Shown here: one piece after another, positions 43,767 to 54,570 of the stretch
How the letters are laid out: each line of letters opens with the position of its first letter
Numbering within the stretch: position 1 is the first letter of the stretch
Assembly (NCBI GenBank): GCA_028279375.1
Contig: JANQNW010000015.1
Coordinates: forward strand, 186,001-250,000
Source: Phycisphaerales bacterium
GTDB lineage: Bacteria; Planctomycetota; Phycisphaerae; Phycisphaerales; UBA1924
Direction: 5' to 3'
DNA: 64,000 nucleotides
Program-made: the position numbers and the translations under genes
Notes under the pieces: generated by a model
What the model was told of the DNA's origin: nothing
Databases searched by the model: none
The model's input: only the letters and a program-made list of their open reading frames with translations

Positions 43767-45335
43767 GTGGGAATCCTGAATCGACATATTGCGCGGCCGT
43801 TGCTGGCCGCTGGTCTTGCGGCGCTCTTCGTTGCGCCTGCGCTTGCCAACGAGAAGGTGAAGGAGACTGGGATCGTTCTGCGGATGCAGAATGAGGATGG
43901 CGAGCTGAACGGCAAGAAGCGTGTGACGTGGCCTTCCATCGTGAAGATGTTGAATGACAAGCTGGGCAATGCGCAGCAGGTGAACATCTATACGGATGTG
44001 TGCAACGATGGCGGGCTGATCAAGGCGGCGATGGACGCTGACAACGGGTTGACGCCGAAGTATGTCATTGGAACGAGCATTGATGAGTGCGACTCATCTG
44101 AGGATGGGTGCGGGAACATCAATGAAAATCCGCCCGGGCGGCTGAAGGTGGGAAGCAATTATTACTTCAGCTACAAGGCGTATCTAACAAAGCGGATCAA
44201 GGCGATGCCGAAGCCGACGGTGAAGCAGGCGCATGATTCGGCGGACGCTGATGCGAACGCGGATGACGATCTTGATCAGGATGCGCAGTACAAGGCGGGT
44301 CCGGGGGCGAATGAGGGTCTGAAGATTGATGAAGGGATGATGTCCAGCCATGCGCTGGTCTTCGGCGGGGATTGCAACAGTCTGTACTTTGCGCCGGTGC
44401 GGGAGCTCTACAAGTGCCTGCGCGCGCTGGGGTTCACCGAGGAGCACCTGTATTACAACCAGTACTCGAATCAGAACCTGCCGGAGGGCGGGAAGATGAG
44501 CGGGCCGGGGACGAAGGCGAACTTCATGAAGGCGCTGATGGACCTGAAGGCGTGTGTTGATATGAATCCGGGGAAAGAGACGGTGACGATGTTCCTCTTC
44601 GGACACGGGTTCCAGGAGGACAAGAACGTCTGCCGACCGCCGAGCGCCATTCCGGGTGAGCCGAAGCAGGGCGAGCCTGTGCCTGGGAGTGACGAGGGGA
44701 AGACGCTTGGACTGGCGACGGGGCCGGATTTCTGGGCGCGGATCAAGGAGGATGCGCTGGAGGATGATCCGACTCTGCACGCGGTTGAGCTGCCGCATTT
44801 CTTCTTCGCGGCGTCAGAGCATTTTCTGACAAGTCCGATGATCGTCGAGCTCTCGGATGGGCTCGGCGGGCCGCCGGTGTTTGCGGGGTTCTTCGATCCT
44901 GCGCAGCTGCAGACGGTTCCGGGTTCGGATGCGGGGCTCATTGAAGCGCCTCTGGATCCGAGGGCGATCGGCGATCTGGTGCTGTTGTATGACGGGCTGC
45001 CTCAGCTTGAGATGAGGCTGCAGCTCGTTCCGGGTGATTTCCTTCGCATTGCGATCGAGGATGATCTGTTTCACGATCCGACGTATCCATTTGATACGTA
45101 TGGCGTGGGGATTCGGACGGAGGTCGTCGGCGCGACTGCGATGACGGCGCCTCCGTGCTCGGCTGATCTGGACGGGGACGGCGCGGTTGGATCTTCGGAT
45201 CTGGCGCTGCTGATCGGCACGTGGGGCGCGACGGCGCCGGCGGGGACCTTGCTCCTGGGCGATGTGAACTTCGATGGCGTGGTGAACGCTACGGATCTTG
45301 CGGAGCTGATTGGATTGTGGGGACCCTGCCCGTAG
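43767..45335 (+). CDS. Secreted caspase-like-fold protein with EF-hand tail
   Basis: 522 residues from GTG 43767 (GGAGG 8 nt upstream), signal peptide to ALA-NE. The region TWPSIVKMLNDKLGNAQQ-VNIYTDVCNDGG (C79) resembles the Cys strand of caspase-like peptidases (D-x-C-x-S-G-G), and the later SSHALVFGGDCNSLYFAPVRELYKCLRALGF ... GPGTKANFMKAL ... TMFLFGHG (H280) resembles the His half. The normal order is His before Cys; here it is reversed. Between them is a Asp/Ala-rich linker. A beta domain follows, then two EF-hand repeats (CSADLDGDGAVGSSDLALLI..., GDVNFDGVVNATDLAEL...WGPC). It could also be an inactive relative. Exported; target unknown. Confidence 0.7.
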   Translation: MGILNRHIARPLLAAGLAALFVAPALANEKVKETGIVLRMQNEDGELNGKKRVTWPSIVKMLNDKLGNAQQVNIYTDVCNDGGLIKAAMDADNGLTPKYVIGTSIDECDSSEDGCGNINENPPGRLKVGSNYYFSYKAYLTKRIKAMPKPTVKQAHDSADADANADDDLDQDAQYKAGPGANEGLKIDEGMMSSHALVFGGDCNSLYFAPVRELYKCLRALGFTEEHLYYNQYSNQNLPEGGKMSGPGTKANFMKALMDLKACVDMNPGKETVTMFLFGHGFQEDKNVCRPPSAIPGEPKQGEPVPGSDEGKTLGLATGPDFWARIKEDALEDDPTLHAVELPHFFFAASEHFLTSPMIVELSDGLGGPPVFAGFFDPAQLQTVPGSDAGLIEAPLDPRAIGDLVLLYDGLPQLEMRLQLVPGDFLRIAIEDDLFHDPTYPFDTYGVGIRTEVVGATAMTAPPCSADLDGDGAVGSSDLALLIGTWGATAPAGTLLLGDVNFDGVVNATDLAELIGLWGPCP

Positions 45336-45381
45336 CGCGCGATCGGTGTCGCGCATTCGGAATAGTGGGGAGGTCGCCTGC

Positions 45382-45387
45382 TACCAT
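45382..45387 (+). promoter_or_regulatory. Candidate -10 box of prfA (leaderless)
   Basis: TACCAT, 8 nt before the GTG start of prfA at 45396. No ribosome site in between. Confidence 0.35.
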
Positions 45388-45395
45388 GCTCATTC

Positions 45396-46502
45396 GTGAC
45401 GAATGCGCATGAGACCATCCCGGAGAGCGTTCGCGCGAAGCTCGATGAGCTTTCGGCGCGGCGCGACGAACTGGAGCGGTCGCTGGGCGATCCCGAGACG
45501 CTCGCGGATCATGCGAAGATCCGCGAGCTCTCTATTAAGAAGGCGGCGCTGGACCCGGTCGTCGATCGGTACAAGCAGTTCTGTTCCCTGCTCGATGAGA
45601 TGACGGAGCTTTCCGGCGCGATTGAGTCGGGCGAAGATGCGGAGCTCGCCGAGCTTGCGCGCGAGGAGCTTCCGGATGTGGAAGGACGCGTGTCGTCACT
45701 TTCAGAGGAGATCCTCGAGCAACTCGTGACGGCCGACGATCGCGGAATTGGATCGGTGATTCTGGAGATCCGCGCCGGCGTCGGCGGCGATGAAGCCGGG
45801 CTCTGGGCGCGCGATCTCTTAGAGATGTACACGAAGCGGGCGTCGGCGCAGGGGTGGAAGGTTGAGGTGATGGACCTGGCGGAAGCCGTCAGCGGCGCGG
45901 GCGGCGGCGGCTTGAAGGCGGTCGTGGCGACGGTGTCGGGCGAGGGCGTGTGGTCGGAGCTTTCGCATGAGGCGGGGGTGCACTGCGTGAAGCGCGTGCC
46001 GGCGACGGAGTCGCAGGGTCGGATTCACACTTCGACGGCGTCGGTGGCGGTGCTTCCCGAGCCTGAGGAAGTGGACATCTCGGTCGATCCGAATGACGTG
46101 GATGAGCACATTACGACGGCGCAGGGTCCGGGCGGGCAGAACGTGAACAAGGTGGCGACGGCCGTGCACCTGATTCACAGGCCGACGGGCGTTGAAGTGC
46201 GCATGCAGGAATCGAAGAGCCAGCGCCAGAATCGTGACAAGGCGTGGCGACTGCTCCGTGCGCGCCTGTATGAGCTGGAGCTGGAAAAGCAGCGTGCAGA
46301 ACGAGACGCAGCGCGGTCCGGTCAGATCGGCGGCGCGGGGCGCTCCGAGCGCATACGCACGTATCGCTACAAGGACAACATGGCGGTGGACCACCGCGTG
46401 AACGAGTCCTTCAACCTGCAGCGCGTGCTGGAGGGGGAGATGGACGACCTGGCGGATGCGCTGCACCGGAAGCAAGTCTCGGAGCGCCTGGCGGCGTTGT
46501 GA
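45396..46502 (+). CDS. prfA: Peptide chain release factor 1
   Basis: 368 residues from GTG 45396. It carries the catalytic GGQ (246-248, in QGPGGQNVNK) that triggers peptidyl-tRNA hydrolysis, and the codon-recognition motif P-A-T (202-204) that reads UAA and UAG, which distinguishes RF1 from RF2 (SPF). GVGGDEAGLWARDLLEMY and SERIRTYRYKDNMAVDHRVNES are other standard RF1 segments. Cytoplasmic. The GTG start is supported by the family N-terminus and the -10-like box. Confidence 0.96.
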   Translation: MTNAHETIPESVRAKLDELSARRDELERSLGDPETLADHAKIRELSIKKAALDPVVDRYKQFCSLLDEMTELSGAIESGEDAELAELAREELPDVEGRVSSLSEEILEQLVTADDRGIGSVILEIRAGVGGDEAGLWARDLLEMYTKRASAQGWKVEVMDLAEAVSGAGGGGLKAVVATVSGEGVWSELSHEAGVHCVKRVPATESQGRIHTSTASVAVLPEPEEVDISVDPNDVDEHITTAQGPGGQNVNKVATAVHLIHRPTGVEVRMQESKSQRQNRDKAWRLLRARLYELELEKQRAERDAARSGQIGGAGRSERIRTYRYKDNMAVDHRVNESFNLQRVLEGEMDDLADALHRKQVSERLAAL

Positions 46503-46574
46503 GCGCTCGGCTTTCTGATGGAACGCATGGCGTGATCGACGCGTAGTATTCCTTTGAAGGAAGGAATGGCGACC

Positions 46575-47906
46575 ATGAGACGACTTCTCGTTGGGCGTGC
46601 TGGGTTGATCGCCGGGGCTGGCGTGGTGATTGCGGCGTTGGTGGTCGCATCCACGGCCGGGGCGCAGACCGCACGGCAGAAGGCGAAGAATCCGCAGCAG
46701 CCCGCAGGTCAGCAGCCGCCGGCGCCAGTCGTGCAGTCGCCGACGATCATTGGCGACGGTCCCTTCCTCAGGACGCTCAATGGAATCGACTGGACGGTTC
46801 GCGCGAATCTGAATGTGCTTGGCGGGGTCAATCGCGTCGTCACGGGCGGTTCGCGGACGGACTTTCGAACACGATTCGAGCTGGACAGCGCTGTCGTGGT
46901 GTTTCCGATGATGCCCGGGTGCGCGAATGGGATTGCGTATCCCGAGAAGATGACCTCGGAACTGTCGTTCGAGAATCAACCGATTGATACGACGCCGGTC
47001 TTGCTCGACGGCTACGCCGACGGCACACGCCTGGCGCGCTGGGGCATGGGGCGTGTGCGCGGCAAGAAGATGCGTCTGCACTTCGAGCTGCCGATGAGCG
47101 CATGGGAGCTCGAGTTCAACGAGGCGGCGGCGATGCGAATCAACTGGCCGACGCAGGGCTGGCCGGTCGAGGTGCAGTCGTCGCTCTCGCCATCGCAGTT
47201 CATTGAATCGAATGATCCGGATCTCTTCGCCCTGTTGATGAGGTGGACGAAGAACAATCCGAGGAGCGTGCGGCCTGCGATGCTCGCCAAGGCGCTCGCG
47301 GCGGAGGTCGTGCAGTTTTACCAGCCGGACAATCAGGGATACCTCTTCGGCAAGCGCGCGGCGTGGGCGGGGTTTGAGGTGCAGGGCGCGGCGTTCGCCG
47401 TGCGCCAGGGGATCGGCTCGCCGTTCAATATGTCCGCGATGCTGTGCGCGATGTATCGGGCGGCGGGGCTGCCGGCTCGCGTGGTGATCGGATACGACGC
47501 CGTGATCTCGCTGGGCGAGGCGAACTCTGGCGTCTTCAATGATGATCCGGAGTGCAAGAACCCGACGGGCAATCAACCGAGCTCGATTCCGCACATGACA
47601 TCATGGGTCGAGTTCTACCTGTATGACGAGAAGCGGAACGTCGGACAGTGGATTCCTGTGAATGTCGTTGCGCAGCGCCGGCTTGGTTCGAAGGCGCCGC
47701 CGCTGCGGCAGTCGTGGAAGTTCTTCGGGAACTTCCCGTGTGGGGAGCACACATTGCCGCTGGCGTTTCAGTTCCATCCACCGACGACGGTGGTGAGTTC
47801 GGGTCCGCCTACGATGTGGGGCTGGCTGCCGGAGCCGCTGATTCCGATCACGGATATGTGGATGCACTTCGATGCGATGCAGACGCCGAAGCGCCTCGGC
47901 GACTAG
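46575..47906 (+). CDS. Secreted transglutaminase-fold protein, catalytic residues replaced
   Basis: 443 residues from ATG 46575 (AAGGAAGG 10 nt upstream). Signal peptide to TAGA-Q, then a Pro/Gln-rich spacer. The N-terminal ~200 residues are beta-rich, as in transglutaminase-like proteins. The core GSPFNMSAMLCAMYRAAGLPARVVIGYD and TSWVEFYLYDEKRNVGQWIPVNV is recognisable, but the usual Cys is Pro (P283), His is Thr (T342) and Asp is Asn (N363). Probably a non-enzymatic binding domain. It converges with the TRIC-type gene, with a 1-nt gap. Confidence 0.82.
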   Translation: MRRLLVGRAGLIAGAGVVIAALVVASTAGAQTARQKAKNPQQPAGQQPPAPVVQSPTIIGDGPFLRTLNGIDWTVRANLNVLGGVNRVVTGGSRTDFRTRFELDSAVVVFPMMPGCANGIAYPEKMTSELSFENQPIDTTPVLLDGYADGTRLARWGMGRVRGKKMRLHFELPMSAWELEFNEAAAMRINWPTQGWPVEVQSSLSPSQFIESNDPDLFALLMRWTKNNPRSVRPAMLAKALAAEVVQFYQPDNQGYLFGKRAAWAGFEVQGAAFAVRQGIGSPFNMSAMLCAMYRAAGLPARVVIGYDAVISLGEANSGVFNDDPECKNPTGNQPSSIPHMTSWVEFYLYDEKRNVGQWIPVNVVAQRRLGSKAPPLRQSWKFFGNFPCGEHTLPLAFQFHPPTTVVSSGPPTMWGWLPEPLIPITDMWMHFDAMQTPKRLGD

Positions 47907-47907
47907 G

Positions 47908-48546
47908 TCACAGGCCGGCCTTCGAGCGATACCAGCCAAGCTGGATGTGGCTGATGATCGCCCATGCGCGCAGCGTGAAGACAAGCATGAACCCGACGAG
48001 CATGGACCACGGCGCGGCGACGCCGAGGTTGACGAGGACAAGATGCGCGCTGGCGCCGGCGAGGGCGGTTGAGGCGTAGAGATCGCCTTGCACGATGTAG
48101 GGGCGCTCGCCGCAGAGGACATCGCGCAGCAGTCCGCCGCCGACGGCGGTTGTGACGCCCATGATAATGACGATGGCCGGTCTTGCCCCTTCGCTGAGGG
48201 CGATCTGCGCGCCCTGCACGGCGAAGGCGGCGAGGCCGAGGGCGTCTGACCAGATCATGCCCTTCTGGCGCGCGACGTCGCCCGGCACGAAGAAGTAGGT
48301 AAGCAGCGCGACGAACGCCGGGAGGAGGATCTGGTAGGGCTCCTCGACCCAGAAGACGGGGCGTCCGAGGAGCAGGTCGCGCACCGTGCCGCCGCCGATG
48401 GCGGTGATGGCGCCGAGGAGGATGAAGCCGATGGGGTCCATGCGATGGCGCGCGGCGGCGAGGGCGCCGGAGACGGCGAAGACGACGAGACCGAAGTAGC
48501 CGATCGCGTCGATATAGATGGTGATCCAGGTCTGGGCGCCGGGCAT
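47908..48546 (-). CDS. TRIC/UPF0126-type cation channel
   Basis: 212 residues with seven hydrophobic segments and an internal repeat: IGYFGLVVFAVSGALAAARHRMDPIGFILLGAITAIGGGTVRDLLLGR in the first half and VQGAQIALSEGARPAIVIIMGVTTAVGGGLLRDVLCGE in the second. The GGG-x-x-RD motif in both halves is the signature of the bacterial UPF0126/TRIC family, trimeric monovalent-cation channels. Inner membrane. It faces away from lepA, about 100 nt apart. Confidence 0.93.
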   Translation of the reverse strand: MPGAQTWITIYIDAIGYFGLVVFAVSGALAAARHRMDPIGFILLGAITAIGGGTVRDLLLGRPVFWVEEPYQILLPAFVALLTYFFVPGDVARQKGMIWSDALGLAAFAVQGAQIALSEGARPAIVIIMGVTTAVGGGLLRDVLCGERPYIVQGDLYASTALAGASAHLVLVNLGVAAPWSMLVGFMLVFTLRAWAIISHIQLGWYRSKAGL

Positions 48547-48583
48547 GGCGGAAAGCGTAGCGTGCCCGGGCGCCGACGCCCGC

Positions 48584-48589
48584 TACAAT
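48584..48589 (+). promoter_or_regulatory. Candidate -10 box of lepA
   Basis: TACAAT, 58 nt before the lepA start. Unlike the boxes of modA or mlaE, it leaves a normal leader. No clear -35. Confidence 0.35.
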
Positions 48590-48647
48590 CCTGCCCCGCC
48601 GATTTTGACGCCCTCCCGGGCCGGTCCGGCGCGGCTCCAGATGACCA

Positions 48648-50462
<1,815 letters not shown>

Positions 50463-50468
50463 GGCGTG

Positions 50469-51044
50469 TCAGCGCAGGTCCAGGACGCGCGTATATACCG
50501 CATGTCGGATGTTCTGCCACTCTCCTTCGCCATCACGGACGTATAGATCCGTCGTGAAGCTGTCTCGTGTGATGTGTGAAAACACGTGACGGAACTCCCT
50601 GGGGCCCTGCTGCGTGTTCATCTCCCACTCGCCTATGAACGCGCCCTTCTCGACGCGGCAGTCGATGAACAGGAAGAAGCCGAAGGTGTCGGTCCAGACC
50701 TGGCGCCAGGCGCCGATGTCGGCGGCGTACGCGGCCATCGACGAGCCGGTGAAGGTCTGTTCGCCCACCTGACCGGTGAGTTCGCCGGCGATGACACGAT
50801 CGTGCTTCTTCGTGACGCGGACGCGCCCATTGCCGTTGTCGAAGGCGTAGTCCCACTCGCCGATGTAGAAGTCGAAAGCCTGTTCGATCGGGACGCTGGA
50901 CGGATCGAAGTAGTTGATGGCCTCGTCGGCGTTGGCTTCGATGATCTCGGGTTCCGCCGGGCCGGCGGCGGTGAGCAGGCCGAGGCTGAGAACGGCGGCG
51001 AGCGCGCCGACGGCGCAGGAAACGGCTGAGAGCGTTCTTCGCAT
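50469..51044 (-). CDS. Secreted calycin-like protein, DUF1579-type
   Basis: 191 residues from ATG 51044 (GAGG upstream). Signal peptide ending near TAAGPAEP. The mature part reads DFYIGEWDYAF, IAGELTGQVGEQTFTG, WRQVWTDTFGFFLFIDCRVEKGAFIGEWEM and FRHVFSHITRDSFTTDLYV, which resembles the DUF1579-type beta-barrel fold where GEW and W-D segments recur. No catalytic motif. The stop is 6 nt from that of lepA, on the other strand. Confidence 0.75.
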   Translation of the reverse strand: MRRTLSAVSCAVGALAAVLSLGLLTAAGPAEPEIIEANADEAINYFDPSSVPIEQAFDFYIGEWDYAFDNGNGRVRVTKKHDRVIAGELTGQVGEQTFTGSSMAAYAADIGAWRQVWTDTFGFFLFIDCRVEKGAFIGEWEMNTQQGPREFRHVFSHITRDSFTTDLYVRDGEGEWQNIRHAVYTRVLDLR

Positions 51045-51194
51045 GTGCAATACCTCGCATTGGCGTCCAGCAGATGCGCTGGACGATCGATCTGCGATCG
51101 GACGCTCGTTCCCGACGTAGGTATACGCAGACTCGTTCTTCGAGTTGCGGCGAGTCTCCATCGGCGCCATGATCCGGCGCGTGAAGGAGATGAC

Positions 51195-51506
51195 ATGAGT
51201 CGCATACCACAACTTCAGAAGCTGCTCGAGATTGACCCGTCGGACGCGGACGTCCTGTACATGCTCGCCCAGGAGCATGCGCGACTCGGCGAGTTGAAGG
51301 ACGCGGTCGCGTGGTACGACAAGTGTCTGGAGCAGGATGCGACCTACGCGTATGCGTATTTCCACAAAGCGCGGGCGCAGGAGGCCAATGGCGAACTCGA
51401 TCTGGCGAGAGGGACCTTGCGGCGGGGGCTGGAGGTCGCTCGGGTGAAGTCAGATGCGAAGGCGGCGGAGGAGATCGAGGGCTATCTCTCCCAGATTGAC
51501 GGCTGA
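51195..51506 (+). CDS. Small TPR protein
   Basis: 103 residues from ATG 51195 (GAAGGAGA upstream). Two or three TPR units: DADVLYMLAQEHARLGELKDAVAWYDKCLEQD, AYAYFHKARAQEANGELDLARGTLRRGLEVA. No signal peptide, so likely a cytoplasmic protein-interaction module. It is divergent from the DUF1579-type gene. Confidence 0.85.
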   Translation: MSRIPQLQKLLEIDPSDADVLYMLAQEHARLGELKDAVAWYDKCLEQDATYAYAYFHKARAQEANGELDLARGTLRRGLEVARVKSDAKAAEEIEGYLSQIDG

Positions 51507-51624
51507 GGTGGGGCCTCTGCCCGATATTCAGTCGAAGTTCGATCCATTCGATAGAGGCGACTTCGGATCGGGCGGCTCATGCGGTACGCTGCGGAGTCGC
51601 CGCAGGGGGCTCGGTGGAGAGAGC

Positions 51625-53316
51625 GTGGTTCGTCGATCATTGTGGAACTTGAATAGGTTCGGAATGCTGCACTGTGTCGCGAGCGCGATCGTCGCGCTCA
51701 TGGCCCTGTGCGCTGCGAACGTCGCTTCTGCCGGAGATGGCGCCGACTGCGACTTCCCTGAAGATGAGGGGCTTGAGCGAATCGCATGGCGCATCCTGCA
51801 GGGGAATTGCCGTCTTGTGTTGAGAGGTGATTCGATCAGCTCTGATGGAGGCAGCCACAGTCTCGCCGGCGGCATTCGTCGAACCTGGCGCCCATGGCGC
51901 TGGGTGGGAGACCTGACGCAGGCGCACTCTGCGACGACAGTGAATGGAACGCGAGCGAGCTTCGGTGAGCACACGTGTGAATCTCGCAACCCCGGTGAGA
52001 TCTTCAGCGGGGGACAGCGGTCGATTAACTCGCGCCCGGCGAAGGACCTTCGATTTGGGTTTGAGGGCGTGGTTCCGAATGCGGCCGCCGATGTGACGCG
52101 CGCTTCGCTGCTTATCGACGCATGGGATGATCATCCGGACCTCGGCGCTCAGTCATGGCTGCAGGAGCGGATGGAGTGCCGAGCGATCTATTGGCAAGAC
52201 CCCGAGATGGCTGCGAATCTGCGCGTGCGCGCCACACGCTTCGAGATCGGCGTCAGCGCGGGATTCAGCGCGTCGGGAACGCCGGGCGTCGCGCAGACGC
52301 CGCCGGTCTACTGCGACCCGGGGGCCGACGATCCGGGCTTGCTGGTGTATGGTCCGGTGTCTGACGCCCTGAATTCGGAGAACGCGCATCGCCAATGGGC
52401 GTTTCTCGGCGGTCGATTCCATCGGGTTGACGCCGAAGACAAGCGCCTTGCGGGATTCTCACTCGCCGTCAGCGCGACGGGAGGACACAAGTCCGAGGAT
52501 CTGCTGTGCGAGCGGATAACCAGCGATGAGGCGTTGCAGGGATTCTATGAAGCGCTCGGTGTGCCCAACGTCGTCATGTATTTCGTTGGCGCCAATGACA
52601 ACCTGTATCTCGTTGAGGACGGGGACTACGAGTCGAATCTCCGCGCGATCATCGATCGCGATCGGCGACTCCTCCACAACCTCGGCGAACGCGACGCGCT
52701 TTTTCTTCTTGTTTCGCCCTACGAAGCATTTCATACCAGAACGAAGTTCCTGCTCAAGGCGCGGATCCTCGAGACGATCGCTTCAGAGTTCGAGGATGTC
52801 GGTTTTCTCGATCTCTATGGTCGCGCAGGTGGCGTCAACTCAAGCGCCGTGCATGCGCGGCATGGATTTACGCGTGATGGAGTTCATCCTACATCGCGCG
52901 GGGCCGACTATTTCAGCGAGCTTATGTGGCAGGCGCTGGAAGAGTGGATTGTCCCTGGAGATGTGAACGGGGACGGGTATCGCAACGGACTCGATATCGC
53001 CGAGACCCTGAGTGATTGGGGACCCTGTGTCGAGATCGCGACGCAGGCGACGGATCTCTCTGGAGACGGAGTCGTCGACGCCGAAGACCTTGCGATGCTC
53101 TTGAGTCATTTCGATGACCAAGACCACAGCAGGCGCGGCGCTGCGTGCAGGGAAGACTTGAACTTCGATGGCGTCGTGGGGGGCGCAGATATCGCGATTC
53201 TCATCAGCCACTGGACGCAGCATGATGTGCCCGCAGATTTCCACCCTTGCGTGTCACCGGGAGTCGGCGCCGATGATCTGGCGCAGCTGCTCAGTTCCTG
53301 GGGCCCGTGCCAGTAG
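51625..53316 (+). CDS. Secreted SGNH/GDSL hydrolase with EF-hand tail
   Basis: 563 residues from GTG 51625 (GGTGGAGAG upstream; ATG 51664 is an alternative). Signal peptide to NVASA-GD. GDS motif at LVLRGDSIS (S70), GANDN (N324) and RDGVHPTSRG (D418, H421) give the SGNH catalytic set. A lipase or esterase on acetylated polysaccharides is likely. The tail has EF-hand units GDVNGDGYRNGLDIAETLSDWGPC, DLSGDGVVDAEDLAMLL, EDLNFDGVVGGADIAILI, and a last half-unit without a DxDxDG loop but ending in SSWGPC. Confidence 0.88.
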   Translation: MVRRSLWNLNRFGMLHCVASAIVALMALCAANVASAGDGADCDFPEDEGLERIAWRILQGNCRLVLRGDSISSDGGSHSLAGGIRRTWRPWRWVGDLTQAHSATTVNGTRASFGEHTCESRNPGEIFSGGQRSINSRPAKDLRFGFEGVVPNAAADVTRASLLIDAWDDHPDLGAQSWLQERMECRAIYWQDPEMAANLRVRATRFEIGVSAGFSASGTPGVAQTPPVYCDPGADDPGLLVYGPVSDALNSENAHRQWAFLGGRFHRVDAEDKRLAGFSLAVSATGGHKSEDLLCERITSDEALQGFYEALGVPNVVMYFVGANDNLYLVEDGDYESNLRAIIDRDRRLLHNLGERDALFLLVSPYEAFHTRTKFLLKARILETIASEFEDVGFLDLYGRAGGVNSSAVHARHGFTRDGVHPTSRGADYFSELMWQALEEWIVPGDVNGDGYRNGLDIAETLSDWGPCVEIATQATDLSGDGVVDAEDLAMLLSHFDDQDHSRRGAACREDLNFDGVVGGADIAILISHWTQHDVPADFHPCVSPGVGADDLAQLLSSWGPCQ

Positions 53317-54520
53317 AGGGCCGTTGTAAGAGCGGCGTGCGGAACGCCTCCAGCTCGAGCTTCCAACCTCGATCGTCGAGCGATGGGCGCAATGATGCGG
53401 ACAACTCTTCAGTCGATCGTCCGACCAACTCCGTCGTGGCGACCAGCGCCTCGATCTGGTCAAGCGGACGCGGCCTGTAGTTCGTCTTCAGGTTGTCGCT
53501 GAGGATCGGATACAGGGTGACCGTTCCAACGAGATCCTCGCTTTCGATCGAGAGCGACAATCTGGCGATCAGACTGTACGGGACGCAACCATCCTTCTTG
53601 TAGCGCCCAGGCGAGTTGAAGACGAAGTTGCCGATCCCGTAGATGACAAGCGCATCGTCGATGCGCTCGATCTCCTGCATCATGTGCGCGCCGTGGCCGA
53701 TGATCATGTCGCATCCCGCTTCGACCATGTCGCGCGCAAGCGTCCGCTGATTCTTGGTCGCCCACTTGTAGTTCGAGCCCCAGTGCGGGAAGGCGATGAT
53801 GATCGCATCCGGATGCGACATGCGCGCGTCGCGCACTTGCTCCGTGATCATGTTCTTTGAAAGGGGATACACACCGCTCCGCCCGGCGTCTGCGTAGAAG
53901 TCGTAGTCGAAGTGATATCGCAATCGGTGTTCGAATGAGCCGAGAATGACTATCTCCTGCTCGCGCCTGCCGATCGTCGCGGTCAGGACGAGCGGCTTGC
54001 CTGCATCGAGGAGATCGTCTCCGGCGCCGAATGAATGGATCATCGCGGCGTCCAGCGCAGCGATCGTGTCGGCGAGGCCGTCGCGTCCGAAGTCGAGCGT
54101 GTGATTGTTGGCGAGCGAGACGACGTCCACACCGATTCGGGAAAGAGCTTCCGGCGCCCGCTGTGGATCAGCGGCGTGGAGGTAGCCCTTCTTCTCATCC
54201 AGCGGAGACGTTGATCGAGCCGTGATGGCGGTCTCGAGGTTGACGATGAGCGCGTCGGAGTCGGCGACGAGCCTCTTCACGGCGCTGAATCCGTAGTCAT
54301 ATCCTCGCGACTCGAGAATGTGCGTTCCCGGCGCCTCGAGATCATGACTCTCATAAAACGCGCCGAAGCCCGTGTCGCCGCAGAACGTGAGGACATAGGA
54401 ATCCGGGCTGGAGGCGGGCGGCGCATCGGCGCGGGCCGGCGTCAGCAGCAGCGTCGCGACGACGCCGACAACCGGAATGAGCCAGCGACGAGTGAGATTG
54501 CGGGCGTGAGGTTCATGCAT
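53291..54520 (-). CDS. CapA-family (PgsA-type) metallophosphoesterase-fold protein
   Basis: 409 residues from ATG 54520; an in-frame start at 54568 would add 16 residues before the signal peptide and is less likely. The signal or anchor reads RRWLIPVVGVVATLLLTPARA. CapA motifs: FCGDTGFGAF, VNLETAIT, SLANNHTLDFG, FPHWGSNY, IGHGAHMMQEIE, YGIGNFVF. These occur in poly-gamma-glutamate capsule enzymes and related proteins in which metal-binding residues (D, N, H) are conserved. The 3' end overlaps the SGNH gene by 26 nt on the opposite strand. Confidence 0.9.
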   Translation of the reverse strand: MHEPHARNLTRRWLIPVVGVVATLLLTPARADAPPASSPDSYVLTFCGDTGFGAFYESHDLEAPGTHILESRGYDYGFSAVKRLVADSDALIVNLETAITARSTSPLDEKKGYLHAADPQRAPEALSRIGVDVVSLANNHTLDFGRDGLADTIAALDAAMIHSFGAGDDLLDAGKPLVLTATIGRREQEIVILGSFEHRLRYHFDYDFYADAGRSGVYPLSKNMITEQVRDARMSHPDAIIIAFPHWGSNYKWATKNQRTLARDMVEAGCDMIIGHGAHMMQEIERIDDALVIYGIGNFVFNSPGRYKKDGCVPYSLIARLSLSIESEDLVGTVTLYPILSDNLKTNYRPRPLDQIEALVATTELVGRSTEELSASLRPSLDDRGWKLELEAFRTPLLQRPSTGTGPRN

Positions 54521-54570
54521 GTCTGATAGACTTTCCGGATCCAATGGTACGCTCGCGTATCGTTCCATGA

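Noticed and set aside
45819..47594. 591-residue minus-strand frame opposite prfA and the transglutaminase-fold gene
   Set aside because: prfA is certain, and the antisense translation is Arg/His-rich with no domain.
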